Assembly: GCA_029204225.1 (NCBI GenBank)
Contig: CM055100.1
Coordinates: forward strand, 31,386,149-31,450,148
Length of the DNA stretch: 64,000 bases
From: Diphasiastrum complanatum
Lineage: Eukaryota > Streptophyta > Lycopodiopsida > Lycopodiales > Lycopodiaceae
Direction: 5' to 3'
Position 1 is the stretch's first letter, and every line of letters starts with the position of its first letter. Positions 23,445-33,443 of the stretch are shown piece after piece. A program made the position numbers and the translations under genes. The notes under the pieces were generated by a model that was not told where the DNA came from, ran no database searches, and was given only the letters and a program-made list of their open reading frames with translations.

Positions 23445-24736
23445 CTAAGATGACGTCTATCAGGTTGATTTTAGCATTGGCTGCATTTTTTGGTTGGGAG
23501 GTCCATCAAATGGACGTGAAGAGTGCTTTTCTTAATGGACAGTTGGCTGAAGAAGTCTACATGGAACAGCTAGAAGGTTTTGAGGCTAAGGGCAAGGAAA
23601 GTATGGTATGCAGGCTTAAGAAGGCCTTATATGGTTTGAAGCAGGCACCCAGGGCCTGGTATAGTCGTATTGACGACTATTTTGCCAAGGAGCAATTTAT
23701 AAAGAGTCAGTCGGATTGCAACTTGTTCGTGAAGGAGGAAGATGGGAACATTGTTTTGATAGTTCTCTATGTGGATGACTTGGTCATCACGGGTAACAAT
23801 GGGCAGCTTATTGAAAAGGTGAAGGCTCATTTATCAAATGAGTTCGAGATGAAAGATTTGGGCTTAATCCACTATTGTCTTGGTTTGGAGGTTTGGAAAA
23901 AGGAAAACTGTGTGTTTATTTCCCCAGCCAACTATGCATGTGAAGTTTTGAACAGGTTCAACATGCAGGATTGCAAACCCGTTTCCACGCCCATTGATAC
24001 CAACAGTAAGCCATCCAGAGATGATGGCACTCCTTTTGTGGACGAGACTCTTTATAGGCAGCTTGTGGGTAGCCTGATTTATCTCACCACTACGAGACCA
24101 GACATTTCCTATGCGGTTGGTGTAGCAAGCCAGTTCATGAGTTCTCCAACTGAAGCACATTGGAAAGCAGCCAAGAGGGTTTTGAGGTATGTCAAAGGGA
24201 CAACCTGCTATGGGATTGAGTACACAGATGACGGAAAGCTTCAGCTTGGAGGCTTTACTGATTCGGATTGGGCAGGTGATAGGGATGATCGAAAGTCGAC
24301 CACAGGTTACACTTTTAACCTTGGTTCAGGGGCCATTTCTTGGTGTAGCAAGAAACAGCCCACAGTTATCTTATCATCGACAGAGGCTGAGTACAGGGCA
24401 GCAGCAAAAGCTACCTGCGAGGCAATATGGCTTAGGAGACTTCTTGGGGAGGTGCAGATTCCACAGGATGGTCCTACTATTCTTCAGTGTGACAGCCAGA
24501 GTTGCATCCAGCTTGCCAAAAATCCTGTGTACCATGCTCGTACGAAGCATATTGAGGTGGATCAACACTTCTTACGAGAGAAGATACAAAGCAGAGAAAT
24601 TCAGCTCGAGTACTGTGATACCAACGAACAAGCAGCAGATATCTTTACTAAGGCACTTAGTAGAGAAAAATTTGAAAAGTTTCGTAGCATGCTAGGTGTT
24701 GGTATGAACAAAATAGCCATTGAGGGGGGGTGTTGA
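23414..24736 (+). CDS. pol: Copia reverse transcriptase and RNase H
   Basis: Continues the polyprotein after the one-base loss. The RT blocks are intact: QMDVKSAFLNG (first catalytic Asp), YGLKQAPRAWY, and LYVDDLVITG with both catalytic Asp. The connection (LVGSLIYLTTTRPDISYAVG) leads to RNase H with its acidic residues in FTDSDWAGD, SSTEAEY, CDSQSC and HIEVDQHFL, ending in ADIFTKAL. The stop lies six bases inside the 3' LTR, after the polypurine tract, as is common in this superfamily. The frame overlaps the previous ORF by 31 bases because of the frameshift. Confidence 0.95.
   Translation: MDYDETFAPVAKMTSIRLILALAAFFGWEVHQMDVKSAFLNGQLAEEVYMEQLEGFEAKGKESMVCRLKKALYGLKQAPRAWYSRIDDYFAKEQFIKSQSDCNLFVKEEDGNIVLIVLYVDDLVITGNNGQLIEKVKAHLSNEFEMKDLGLIHYCLGLEVWKKENCVFISPANYACEVLNRFNMQDCKPVSTPIDTNSKPSRDDGTPFVDETLYRQLVGSLIYLTTTRPDISYAVGVASQFMSSPTEAHWKAAKRVLRYVKGTTCYGIEYTDDGKLQLGGFTDSDWAGDRDDRKSTTGYTFNLGSGAISWCSKKQPTVILSSTEAEYRAAAKATCEAIWLRRLLGEVQIPQDGPTILQCDSQSCIQLAKNPVYHARTKHIEVDQHFLREKIQSREIQLEYCDTNEQAADIFTKALSREKFEKFRSMLGVGMNKIAIEGGC
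24720..24730 (+). promoter_or_regulatory. Polypurine tract
   Basis: TTGAGGGGGGG directly before the 3' LTR. It would prime plus-strand DNA synthesis. Confidence 0.85.
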
Positions 24737-25121
24737 AATAAATGCCTATTTTGCCCCTTTAAGGCTTGTATACTTGTAACTTGTAAGTTGTGCATAAGAC
24801 ATGGGGGTAAAACATTTATGTACATAGTACACCCCACTTGTGCTAATTAGGCAAGTGAATCAAGTAGGTTAAGGACCCATGTGGGTTCTAGAGCTAGAAT
24901 TAGCAAGACACCACCTCTATACATAACATGCTATATGTAGCCCAAACTTTGGAGGGGTTTCCACGCCCTACTACACTTTGAATATTCATTCATGTTGGGT
25001 GAGCATTGAAGTCCTCTCTCTCTTGCTTTTGTGTTCTACTCCATAGCTGGTTTTCTGAAGCTTTCATAGTGTGCTTACTATGCTGTTATGATACTCCATA
25101 GCTAGGCCTTGGAATTTGACA
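24731..25121 (+). repeat. 3' LTR of the young copia
   Basis: Same length and ends as the 5' LTR, with two base differences by eye. Confidence 0.95.
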
Positions 25122-25299
25122 TGTCCAACCATGCCAAATAGGGGCACAAGTTTCTAGAACATAAGATATAGTGCAACAAAATAAGAAAGGACCGAGAGAT
25201 CAAGGTACTGTGTATAAATGGCCCATAACTACGAACACATCACCAAACATATTAGGTTTGTTTGTTGTTCGTGGAGGCAACGTTGTTTGCCTGTCTGTT

Positions 25300-25358
25300 A
25301 TGAAGGGTAAGTGGCTGCAGTCCATTTTGTCTTTTGCTCTCAATACTAGCAACCAAAG
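25300..25358 (+). CDS. Short first coding exon of an unrecognised gene, copy B
   Basis: ATG at 25300, 19 codons plus two bases (MKGKWLQSILSFALNTSNQ), donor AAAG|GTGCAT at 25358/25359. It aligns with copy A at 18853: M-x-G-K-x-L-Q-S is shared, as are N-T-x-x-Q and the final AG|GTGC. A two-codon length difference and preserved phase argue for past coding selection. The product is not recognised and no following exon was identified. Confidence 0.45.
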
Positions 25359-25930
25359 GTGCATACACATATTTCCTTTTCTTCAAAGAGTGTGTTGTGA
25401 TTGCTCCTTAATTTAAACGTTGCATTTAATCAATTTGTTTCAAAAGTGTAATCTAGGTATCTTGTTCCTTTGTAGGATGTTCCTCAATTTGTTCAACGCC
25501 AATGGTTTCTCTAGCTTTTCGATTTCTCATTTACATTGTATCAAAATTTTGTGGAGAGATTGCTATTTGTTGTATTTAGAGTTTGTATGAATTTTGTTGA
25601 CCATCTTTACATATTTATGCTTATTTGATGTTGTCTATGGCTTTCTTTGTGGCGATTCAATATTCTAGCTCTAACTAGACTTCCACCACTGAGCTCAATG
25701 GTGCACAAGTTTTACGCGAATTTTTTTATCTTGGTGGATTTGGATCTATGTAGTATTACCTTTGAAGCCATGTAAGAATCACTCCACATAAGCCATGAGG
25801 TGACAATTGGGGTGAAACAATATATTTTCTTACTGGAATTCGGGGAGGTTCATTGCTTATTTGAGGTAGGTCATAGGATGGCATTTGGATAGGATCACAT
25901 CTTGTGTATTTGTTAACCATAAGTGAAACT
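25359..25930 (+). repeat. Intron-like sequence, copy B of the duplication
   Basis: Diverged counterpart of 18918-19260 in the same order, with insertions relative to it (for example around 25440-25640). Confidence 0.55.
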
Positions 25931-26607
25931 GCAAGTGAACTTGTCTTGTTGTATTTGTTACTTCGTTGTGAAAGGGTCAAATGAACTTCTTGCAAAGGCT
26001 TATGCTTTTGTTTGGAAGGATGCAACAAATGGAGTTCATACCATTCGAAGTAGATCTTCTAAGGGAGTTTGAACATAAATTCAACCATTCATTGGAAGAA
26101 TTTAACCACCAAATAAAATTTCCTACTGGTCGTCATCAACACTTGCAATAAACTTGCAACTCGCAAGAAGAATTGTGACACATCACAATCATTTGGAATT
26201 ACAGCGACATGGGTAAATTTTTCTACGTTTATGAGAAGTTGGCAGTTTTTAAACCAAAGAAAATTGACAAGGTTTAAACTTTGTTTTTAAAACTCAAAGT
26301 GTTGTTTATCTCTATGGCTCTATGGTCTCATGTAATGGTCCATCTAAGAGTAGTCTAGAATCAAGTATAAGCTTTAATAATCATTGCATATTAATGTAAT
26401 GACATATATCTCAGGAAAATACATCTCGTCGCTTATAAGGAGCCACATACTTTAGTCATTCAAGTCACATGATTCAATAGATAGTACCTGACTTCTAATG
26501 TGAGTATGAGTCAATTTCTACATAAGGGATTGTTGGCAGAGGGTTCAGTTTTTTTAGGATACTTGTTTGGTGTAGATTTATGATTATTTTAGTTGAATGT
26601 TTAGTGT
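25931..26607. other. No recognisable gene
   Basis: AT-rich DNA between the duplicated exon region and the hAT-like element. Confidence 0.45.
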
Positions 26608-27443
26608 GTTTCAAGCATAGTTACAGCGAAACGTGATTCGCTGGGTTCGCGTTTCGAACCGCGAAACGTGCAGAAATTTAATTTTTTTTTGGAAAAATAG
26701 CTTATGGCTGAAATTTTTTTTAGGGGAGCAATGGTCAAACCAGCGTTTTGCCTCCTAGAAGTGCAGTAGATTTGCTCTGGTTCTCAGTAATTGTTAATGC
26801 TACAGTTTGAACTTTGGGCTATCAACTCTATGGATGATGATCACTTTTGCAATCATTTCACTGGAGATGTGAGTGCAATGTGCATATAGTTGGGGGCATA
26901 AATACTGGGCCCTTATGGGCACGCATAAATATTGGACCCCATTTTTATCTTAGGGGTGGTGCCCCCCTGCTACTGTCGCCGGGGGGGGTCTAGGGGGGGC
27001 CGGCGACAGCCACCTAGGCCCCCCCTGGTGGGGGGATCGGAGGGCAGCGCCTCCCGAAGCAAAAAGCGAGGTACAATTGCTCTATAGTTTTCTATCTCTA
27101 TCCCATTGGAACCATCTGTGATCGTAATGAACAGGCTAGGAGTTAGTTTTGAATTTTTATTTATTTTTTAAATAATTTTTTATATTAAAAGGAGCTAAAG
27201 CGTAAACTTGGGAGTTAATGCACCTAAACTGGACCATCCTGTACCCGAAACATTCGCCAAACTACATAGTGATAATGCTTTTAGTTAGAGGTTTCATCTG
27301 ATACCCATATTGCCCCAAAAAAATTAACAAAAAACCATGTTTCGGAGCGTTTCTACAAAAAGTCCGAAACGTGATTTTAGACCGCGTTTCGCACCGCGAT
27401 TCTGGACTGCGTTTTGGAATCAGAGTGCAACTATGGTTTCAAG
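26608..27443. mobile_element. Non-autonomous hAT-like element with 8-bp target duplication
   Basis: The element (26616-27435, 820 bp) has imperfect inverted ends CATAGTTACAGCG and, inverted, CATAGTTGCACTC. It is flanked by an exact 8-bp direct repeat GTTTCAAG (26608-26615 and 27436-27443). Eight-base duplications are diagnostic of the hAT superfamily. Both subterminal zones are packed with GTTTCG/CGAAAC and CCGCGAAACG-type motifs, resembling transposase-binding subterminal repeats. The middle has a GC-rich hairpin (CTGTCGCCGG...CCGGCGACAG, about 26976-27008). No transposase is encoded. Confidence 0.75.
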
Positions 27444-27479
27444 CATTACCATGGCATAAGTAATTAGGAGTTGAATTTT

Positions 27480-28262
27480 TAAAGTTTTTTGTTGTATTAG
27501 TGGACACAAAGTTCTCATTTGAGATCTCTGTCCAAGTTATGGCCAACTGGTTTGTGCTAATTCTTCCTATTTGCGGTGGTGCTTTTTTCCATGAACTATG
27601 CCTTCTAGTTAGGTTTTGAGCAAACTGAAGTGTTGAAATCAATTTTTGTATTCCTTTTTTTTACGAGGAAGTAGGTACTTTACTTAATTGGCTTTTTTTC
27701 TTTAGTGGTAGCCTTCATTGATTGAGTTTGCCCTTCACCCATAGAGAAGATAAACACTGAGTATATTGATCGTTGTACAAGTGAAAGCTAATATGGACAT
27801 ATGTTTGTTCACGTGACTTGCACCTACTCTAGGGCACTGATGATTTGGGTAGGGATGTAGCATTTGGTCACTATTATGATGAAGTGGATGGTCTATAACT
27901 TTGTGGTTGGACTCCATAGAGTTGAAGATTGCATGTCGCCTTTGTTATGTCAGACATAACATTGATATATTTTTTCGCGATATCAGTAGACATGTAGTTT
28001 TCAATTTAGATCTTCATCCAAGTTACCACTTGCTAGTTTGTGCTAATTCTTTTTATATTTAGTGGTGCTTTTTCGCCTGTCAACTATGATTTCTAGCTAG
28101 GTTCTAAGCAAGTTGAAGTGATGAAATGTAAATTTTTTTACTAGGGACTTCATTTGATTGGCTTTGGTCTTTGGTGCCAGCCCTCATCACAATTGAGTTT
28201 GCCCTTCTTCTTTGGAGGTGTTAGAAACTAGGTACGTTAGTGGTTGTACACATATATGAAAG
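27480..28262 (+). repeat. Two diverged tandem copies of a ~0.3-kb sequence (third copy at 44940-45190)
   Basis: 27480-27810 and 27980-28262 share ordered blocks (TTTGTGCTAATTCTT, GGTGCTTTTT, GAGTTTGCCCTTC, GTGAAAGCTAATATGG/ATGAAAGCTAATGCG). A third, more distant copy follows the exon at 44121-44397. The family is not identified. Its position next to exon candidates leaves open that it is intronic sequence copied with a gene. Confidence 0.5.
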
Positions 28263-28785
28263 CTAATGCGTCTCCGGTTGCAAGATGGGTAGCTGTAGGA
28301 ACTGTCCAATCCGGTCCATGAGCTCGTACACTAGTCCAAGTGTGGACCCCTCACTGTCAGCCATGCGGAGCACAATGTAAAGTGGACGCAGGAGGGATGA
28401 CAATGTTTGCACATCCCTCCAGAACTGGTCACCCCTCACCGTGGACGAAAAGTGCTCCCCATCCTGGGTGTGCTGAAACGTACTGGCACGCGAAAGATTG
28501 CTGGCAACCATTTGGAGAAGCTGTGCCCTGCAAGGATAAGTCGGTCGATGACCACCAAGTCGAAAGTACAGCGTTTGGGGGCTTGCTTCCGGAGGTCCAA
28601 CTGGCTGAACACTTGGAATATGGCAAGAACACGCCTCTTCCTGGTGACAAAAGTTATCGGGAAGGGGGCCTCACGGATGATGGCTCTAACCCAGGGAAGT
28701 GCACCTATGTCCCCCATGAGAAGGTCAATGCCGTGCGCTGCACAGGGGGTATGGACGATGTGGGGGAACTCGGCCTCTAGTGCAA
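28263..28785 (-). pseudogene. hAT transposase fragment
   Basis: Minus-strand frames read FPHIVHTPCAAHGIDLLMGD and then, in another frame, QFWRDVQTLSSLLRPLYIVL and ADSEGSTLGLVYELMDRIG. These are the C-A-x-H-x-x-D-L-L-x-D-I block and the F-W-x-x-V...P-L-Y-x-V-L-R-x-A-D block of plant hAT transposases (DUF659/RNase H-like fold). The BED finger and dimerisation tail are missing. It is related to, but distinct from, the hAT gene at 40.1-42.1 kb. The first part is fused in frame to the LINE upstream. Confidence 0.75.
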
Positions 28786-29437
28786 CACAGCGAGAGTCCT
28801 CATATCCCATCAGTGCTCTAAGTGTAGTAGGCATGTCACGGAATAAACAATGATATCTCCCTCTAATCTCATAATATATGGGGCATCTGAAGATGAAATG
28901 CTCCTCGGACTCTATCTCATGTAGGGGACACAGCAGGCATAGTCTCTCCTCTTGTGGTGTACCCTGGAATTTGCCTGTCTCAATAGCCAACTGATGTGAG
29001 GAGACTCTGAACTGTCCCAAAGTGAAACGGAGACCGTGTGATAGTCCAGAAGACAAATAGCGAGGTAAAGCTGGAAGACCATTGGCATCCTGCACTAGAA
29101 AGTGAGTCCGGTAGTAGTCAGGCTTAACCCCCAGCTGGTGACGCCAGGTACGGTCGAGATATGCTCTGTATAAAAAACGTCTAATGTACTGGTGTGTACC
29201 CAAATGGAGATCAGTGATAGTGATACCAAATGCTTCCATGAGGAAGTGTGAATGCCTGAGAGAACCATGATAGCCGGTATCCCTGAGTCTGAAGGTGATG
29301 AGAGGACCTAAGTGCAATCCGCCTATATCTCTGCTCGGTATCAGGAAGTGCCTGAGCTCGCTGGATGTACGTGATAAGCTGGAAGGCAGCCTCAATCTGA
29401 ATAGGGGGGGTGGCAAACTCCGCAAGGATGATCTCAT
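28436..29437 (-). CDS. Chimeric open frame: LINE ORF2 C-terminus joined to hAT transposase fragment
   Basis: A single 333-codon frame. Its first ~215 codons are the C-terminal part of a LINE ORF2 and include the zf-RVT-type cluster LCLLCPLHEIESEEHFIFRC (C-x2-C...H-x3-C). Without interruption it continues from about 28785 into hAT sequence (HTPCAAHGIDLLMGDIG, WVRAIIREAPFPITFVT), ending at 28436 in an unrelated frame. The junction is clean and in frame, but the upstream RT portion lies in other frames with stops. Expression as a real fusion protein is therefore doubtful. The simplest history is a LINE copy ending inside, or recombining with, an old hAT element. Confidence 0.55.
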   Translation of the reverse strand: MRSSLRSLPPPLFRLRLPSSLSRTSSELRHFLIPSRDIGGLHLGPLITFRLRDTGYHGSLRHSHFLMEAFGITITDLHLGTHQYIRRFLYRAYLDRTWRHQLGVKPDYYRTHFLVQDANGLPALPRYLSSGLSHGLRFTLGQFRVSSHQLAIETGKFQGTPQEERLCLLCPLHEIESEEHFIFRCPIYYEIRGRYHCLFRDMPTTLRALMGYEDSRCVALEAEFPHIVHTPCAAHGIDLLMGDIGALPWVRAIIREAPFPITFVTRKRRVLAIFQVFSQLDLRKQAPKRCTFDLVVIDRLILAGHSFSKWLPAIFRVPVRFSTPRMGSTFRPR

Positions 29438-31265
29438 GGGGAACCGAGGGCTTCGCTCGGATCATGCGAGCCAACATGGTGGTCTGTAAGCGTGAAATGG
29501 TGGACCAGTGTGAAGATGATAATCCTGTACATATCTGTGCGACATACAAGGCTGAGGGGGTGACGATGGTGTCAAACAGTCTGCACTTACTCGGAGCATC
29601 TCGAATAGACTTACGGAAGCAGAATCTCTCCAGCTGGACTAGGGAAGAGTGGCCCTTCCCAAGTCTAGAAGTAGCCGCCTGTCTCATATTGAAGGTAGGA
29701 CCAGAGAAGAGCATGCCCAGGTAAGTGTATGAAGAAACAACCTCTAGGGACTGTCCATCGAAGGTAAGCTCTTGGCGCTGCATGAAGCCCTGAGAGGTAT
29801 TGAAGACCATAACTTTGGTCTTCGAGAGGTTCACCCCTAAACCCCACTGAGTACAAAAAGTGTGTAAACAGTCCAACTGTCTCTGTAATCCCTCTCTGGT
29901 ACGAGAGACTAGTACCACATCATCCACATAGAGAAGGATGGCAATCAAAACGTCTCCCAACCGACAACCGTCCACACCACACTGAGAGATGACCTGCTCT
30001 AGCTCGTCAATATATAATCCAAAGAGAACTGGTGAGAGAGAGCATCCCTGCTTAACCCCAATAGTACTCTAGATCTGCTCAGAAATGCCACTACCATGAC
30101 GAAAGCAACCCAAAACCCTTTCATAGAGAGCCATGACGGCTAGAATAGTATCTGTAGAGAAACCTAGGTCTCGGAGTCTCTGGATAAGTAAAGAGCGTGG
30201 AACAGAATCAAAGGCTTTCCTGAAGTCCACAAAACAACAGTAAACCTTTTCTTTCCTGTGTCTAGCTTCCTCAATGATGGTGCGGAGTGTGAAAATGTGA
30301 TCTGTAGTGGAATAATGAGCGCGGAACCCTGCCTGACCCAAAGCATGTAACCTCCTGGACTCTGCTTGTGAGCTAACTGCAGACTGGAGGATGACGCCAT
30401 ATATCTTCGCGAGGACATGTCCAATCATAATAGTGCGGTAATTACTAGGTACCATGGGGTCACTGTTTTTATGGATAGGATGTATGATGTTGGTGCACCA
30501 AGAGGATGGGGAGCCCTCAACAACAGCATGGTTAAGGAGAGTGGATAGTGTAGGGGCAAGGGTATCGGGGGCGTGAATCAGTAGCTTAGACTCAGGATCT
30601 TCAATGTCTCTGGTGCGGTGGGTTTTCAGCTTTTTGATTGCTGTCCGAACCAAGTCAGGGGTGCAGAAGGTGAAGTCTGAAGGTCTAGGAGAGATGGAGA
30701 TGGGCGTATCAGTGGGTATAGTGTAAAGTTGGGTAGCATAGTCGGTCCAAATATGTAAATCGTCCAGAAGAGGGGGAGGGGCACGAGGGATAAACTCACG
30801 CCAAAAGGCGCCAGAGGAGGAGCTGTGAAGTTTCCTTCGAAGTCGTCATAGGCACGTTTTTTGCGACGAAGTGTGCGGTTGTACAATTGCCGTGAAGAGC
30901 GGAGGAGATGGCAAGCGTGGAAACGAGCATGTGTGACAGAGTGGTGAAGGGATCGGCATTCCGCGTCATACCACGGTGGGTGGAAAGGTCATGATGATCG
31001 AGGATGGACTGGTTTGTGTTTCTGAGGTTTAGAGGGCAAAGCCAAAGTAGCCGCAGAGTGGAGACAGGTGGTGAGGAAGGCGGCTTGTGATTCCAGTGAT
31101 TCACTGTGTGGAATAGAGTGAAGTAAGGTGAGGGATTCCTGGTAGAGTGGGATAGAGAGGGGATGGAAGGTGTATTTGGGTGCACGGGGAAGGATGGTGG
31201 ACTGGTGTTGAAGTTGTGGTGGTGGAAGGTGGCCAGTAGCGAAGGATGGGAACGAATGATCAGAG
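28786..31265 (-). mobile_element. 5'-truncated LINE, ORF2 reverse transcriptase (broken)
   Basis: Minus-strand pieces in order: a linker (PPWYDAECRSLHHSVTHARF at about 30930-30990, then RRKKRAYDDFEGN), then the RT. RT motifs include TNIIHPIHKNSDPMVPSNYR, AGFRAHYSTTDHIFTLR and CCFVDFRKAFDSVPR (catalytic Asp). After a stop at 30069-30071 come GVKQGCSLSPVLFGLYID and LLYVDDVVLVS (the YVDD pair, about 29920), then the thumb and C-terminal zinc region. The endonuclease domain is absent and the 5' side ends at a CT microsatellite, consistent with 5' truncation during target-primed insertion. One stop and at least two frameshifts. Confidence 0.85.
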
Positions 31266-31277
31266 AGGGTGGTATGG

Positions 31278-31364
<87 letters not shown>
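31278..31364. repeat. (GA)n microsatellite
   Basis: About 43 dinucleotide units next to the LINE 5' edge. Confidence 0.98.
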
Positions 31365-31368
<4 letters not shown>

Positions 31369-31539
31369 TAGACGGGACAAAAACGCAATTAGGTCAAGCG
31401 AAATGTACTAGTTTTGTAGCTTTCTTGGCCCAGTTTCTCCAAACAGGATCCGTTTCGGATGCCGTCCGTTTCGGCCAACGGACAACCTCGCCAGGAACCT
31501 GTGGGAGTAGACAGGACGAGGAATGGACGGACGGCCTGT

Positions 31540-32165
31540 AGTGAATGTTTTGCATAAGTAATTAGTAAGCTGTTGAAGTTCATCCGGGGGAAACCGATCA
31601 CATCATATAAGATAGAGTACTGTGTAGGTCTTATGGTTCCCTATAGTGAAGTAATTAGTAAGCTGTTGAAGTTCTTCCGGGGGGAAACCGATCACATCAT
31701 ATAAGACAGAGTACTGTGTAGGTCTCATGGTTCCCTGTAGTGAATGAAACAGTTTTGCATAAGTAATTAGTAAGCTGTTGAAGTTCATCCGGGGGGGAAC
31801 CGATCACATCATATAAGACATAGTACTGTGTAGGTCTCATGGTTCCCTGTAGTGAATGAAACAGTTTTGCATAAGTAATTAGTAAGCTATTGAAGTTCAT
31901 CCGGGGGGAAACCGATCACATCATATAAGACAGAGTACTGTGTAGGTCTCATGGTTCCCTGTAGTGAATGAAACAGTTTTGCATAAGTAATTAGTAAGCT
32001 GTTGAAGTTCATTCGGGGGGAAACCGATTACATCATATAAGACAGAGTACTGTGTAGGTCTCATGGTTCCCTGTAGTGAATGAAACAGTTTTGCATAAGT
32101 AATTGGTAAGCTGTTGAAGTTCATCCGGGGGGAAACCGATCACATCATATAAGACAGAGTATTGT
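31540..32165 (-). repeat. Tandem array, 112-bp unit, about six copies
   Basis: The motif GTAATTAGTAAGCTGTTGAA recurs at about 31558, 31650, 31762, 31874, 31986 and 32098. The spacing is 112 bp except the first, which lacks about 20 bp. Copies differ by only a few bases. The unit length is not a multiple of three, so the minus-strand open frames (containing SVLYDVIGFPPDELQQL) shift at each copy and do not form a repeat protein. One lone copy lies in opposite orientation at about 38884-38995. Confidence 0.93.
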
Positions 32166-32392
32166 GTAGGCATGTGCTGACAGAGGTAGCTATACCTCTT
32201 GCAGGATGGTCGGTCATGTGGTCCCCTATAGTGAATGGCATAGTTCTGCTGACCATTCACTCTTCTGGTGTCCATTAACTTCTGGAGTTCAAAAGTGAAC
32301 AACAGTTTTTCCACAGTTGTTTTCATCAAGCCATGGAATTGAGGACACACACCACACAAGCCCATCAAAACGCGCAAAAGTGTGGACCTATC
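32166..32392 (-). other. Single-copy continuation of the array's source sequence
   Basis: On the minus strand an open frame begins at 32377 (MRVLMGLCGVCPQFHGLMKT) and runs into the first array unit. No known domain is visible. It may be the 5' part of the sequence from which the array was amplified. Confidence 0.35.
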
Positions 32393-32750
32393 TGTTACGA
32401 GCTCGTGACCAGTGCCGAACCCTAGAGAACACTGATAGGTCAGATACCACAGTCAGGATCGTGTCCAGCGTACACGACTAACAGGGCAAGACAGTGTGAG
32501 TAGTGTGCCCCAGCACGGTCCATAGCCATGGCGGGCCTAACACAGTCTAGGGACCCTGTCAGGAGGACAGGGCTCCCAGTTGGGTCTCGACGTGCAGTCG
32601 GCCACATCAGTGACACGTGGCCGACACTTGGCAGTTGCATGCTGCCAGTCCTCACACTGGGCTAGGAGGGGCTTACTCTATATCAGGGAGTAGGCAAGGT
32701 TGGGTGGATCAGTTAGTGTTTGCCCTACTGTGGTGTTAGGATCTATTACA
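32393..32750 (+). repeat. 5' LTR of the chromovirus
   Basis: TGTTACGAGC...ATCTATTACA, 358 bp. The minus-strand LTRs at 50016-50378 and about 50995-51346 are reverse-complement homologues. A TATA-like CTCTATATCAG is near 32677. Confidence 0.85.
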
Positions 32751-32751
32751 C

Positions 32752-32763
32752 TAGTATCAGAGC
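32752..32763 (+). promoter_or_regulatory. Primer-binding site (TAGTATCAGAGC)
   Basis: One base away from TGGTATCAGAGC, one base after the LTR end. Confidence 0.7.
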
Positions 32764-33443
32764 CATCTCCATCTTTGGGAGCACTTAGTAGCAGCAGTAG
32801 AGAAAGCTATCAGAGGATAGAAAAAATCTCAGAGATTTTCAGAAATAAGAGGAGCAGGGCCAGCGTTGTAGGAATAGCTTTCTACCGATCAGAAGTTTGT
32901 AGAAAAGCTTGCTTTTCAGATAGAAATTAGTTAAAATTTCTAGAGCAGGTCCAGCGCTGCATTTCCAGACTTCATCTCTGATTTTTGCCATCAAATTCAG
33001 GGAAGTAGAGTGAAATTTTGAAGAGGAAGAGTGGTGTTGATCCAGCGTTGACAGTACCCTCATCCATCCTGATTTTCAGAGTTACACTTTGGCTTAAATC
33101 AGAAGATTTTGGAGCCATCAGATAGCTGTCCAGTCAGCGAGGGTAGAGGAATACCAAAGTTACAAAGTATTTGCATTTTTGGGGCCTCAAACCAGAGTTT
33201 TCTGAGAAATTGAACCTCAGCCAGACAGCGAGTAGGGTGTTCTGAAAATTTCAGAATTCAGAAGTGAATTTCGGCTTCAAATCTGATTTTTCGAAACCAT
33301 TTCAGAAGCTGTCAGATCAGTGAGGGAGGATAGCAAAGAAATTCAGATCTTTTTGCACTTTTTTCGGCCTTCTATTCAAGTTTTTCCAGAGCCACAGGTC
33401 TGCCAGCAAGCCAGCGAGCTATTATATTCAAGTAACCGGAAAT
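32764..33443 (+). other. Untranslated leader of the chromovirus
   Basis: Non-coding. It has recurring CCAGCG/CAGCGAG motifs (about 32862, 32951, 33041, 33135, 33227, 33412) each set in TCAGA-rich sequence, an irregular repeat whose meaning is not known. The same leader type appears in the deleted relative near 50760-50990. Confidence 0.5.

Larger units (their letters stand above)
19783..25126 (+). mobile_element. Full-length, young Ty1/copia element with TGTCC target duplication
   Basis: Identical-length LTRs (391 bp) at 19788-20178 and 24731-25121 are flanked by TGTCC on both sides (19783-19787, 25122-25126). Primer site, gag, protease, integrase, reverse transcriptase, RNase H and polypurine tract follow in copia order. 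I count two base differences between the LTRs (C/G near 19814 and T/A in GTGAGCTTTGAAG versus GTGAGCATTGAAG), so it inserted recently on an evolutionary scale. Two lesions are visible: an in-frame TAG in gag (20988) and a one-base loss between integrase and RT (near 23393). It would therefore need help to move. Confidence 0.95.

Noticed and set aside
28340-28853. Plus-strand ORFs of about 147 codons
   Set aside because: Antisense to the hAT and LINE coding sequence; no independent similarity.
30796-31411. Open frames across 31278-31364 (Leu-Ser and Arg-Glu repeats)
   Set aside because: Microsatellite products; only the LINE linker pieces next to it were kept.
31540-32165. CRISPR-like array
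   Set aside because: The units are contiguous and nearly identical over their full length, with no unique spacers, and the context is eukaryotic.
31603-32377. A family of minus-strand ORFs repeating SVLYDVIGFPPDELQQL, resembling a repeat protein
   Set aside because: The 112-bp period is not a multiple of three, so each unit shifts frame and stops; a DNA tandem repeat, not a protein repeat.
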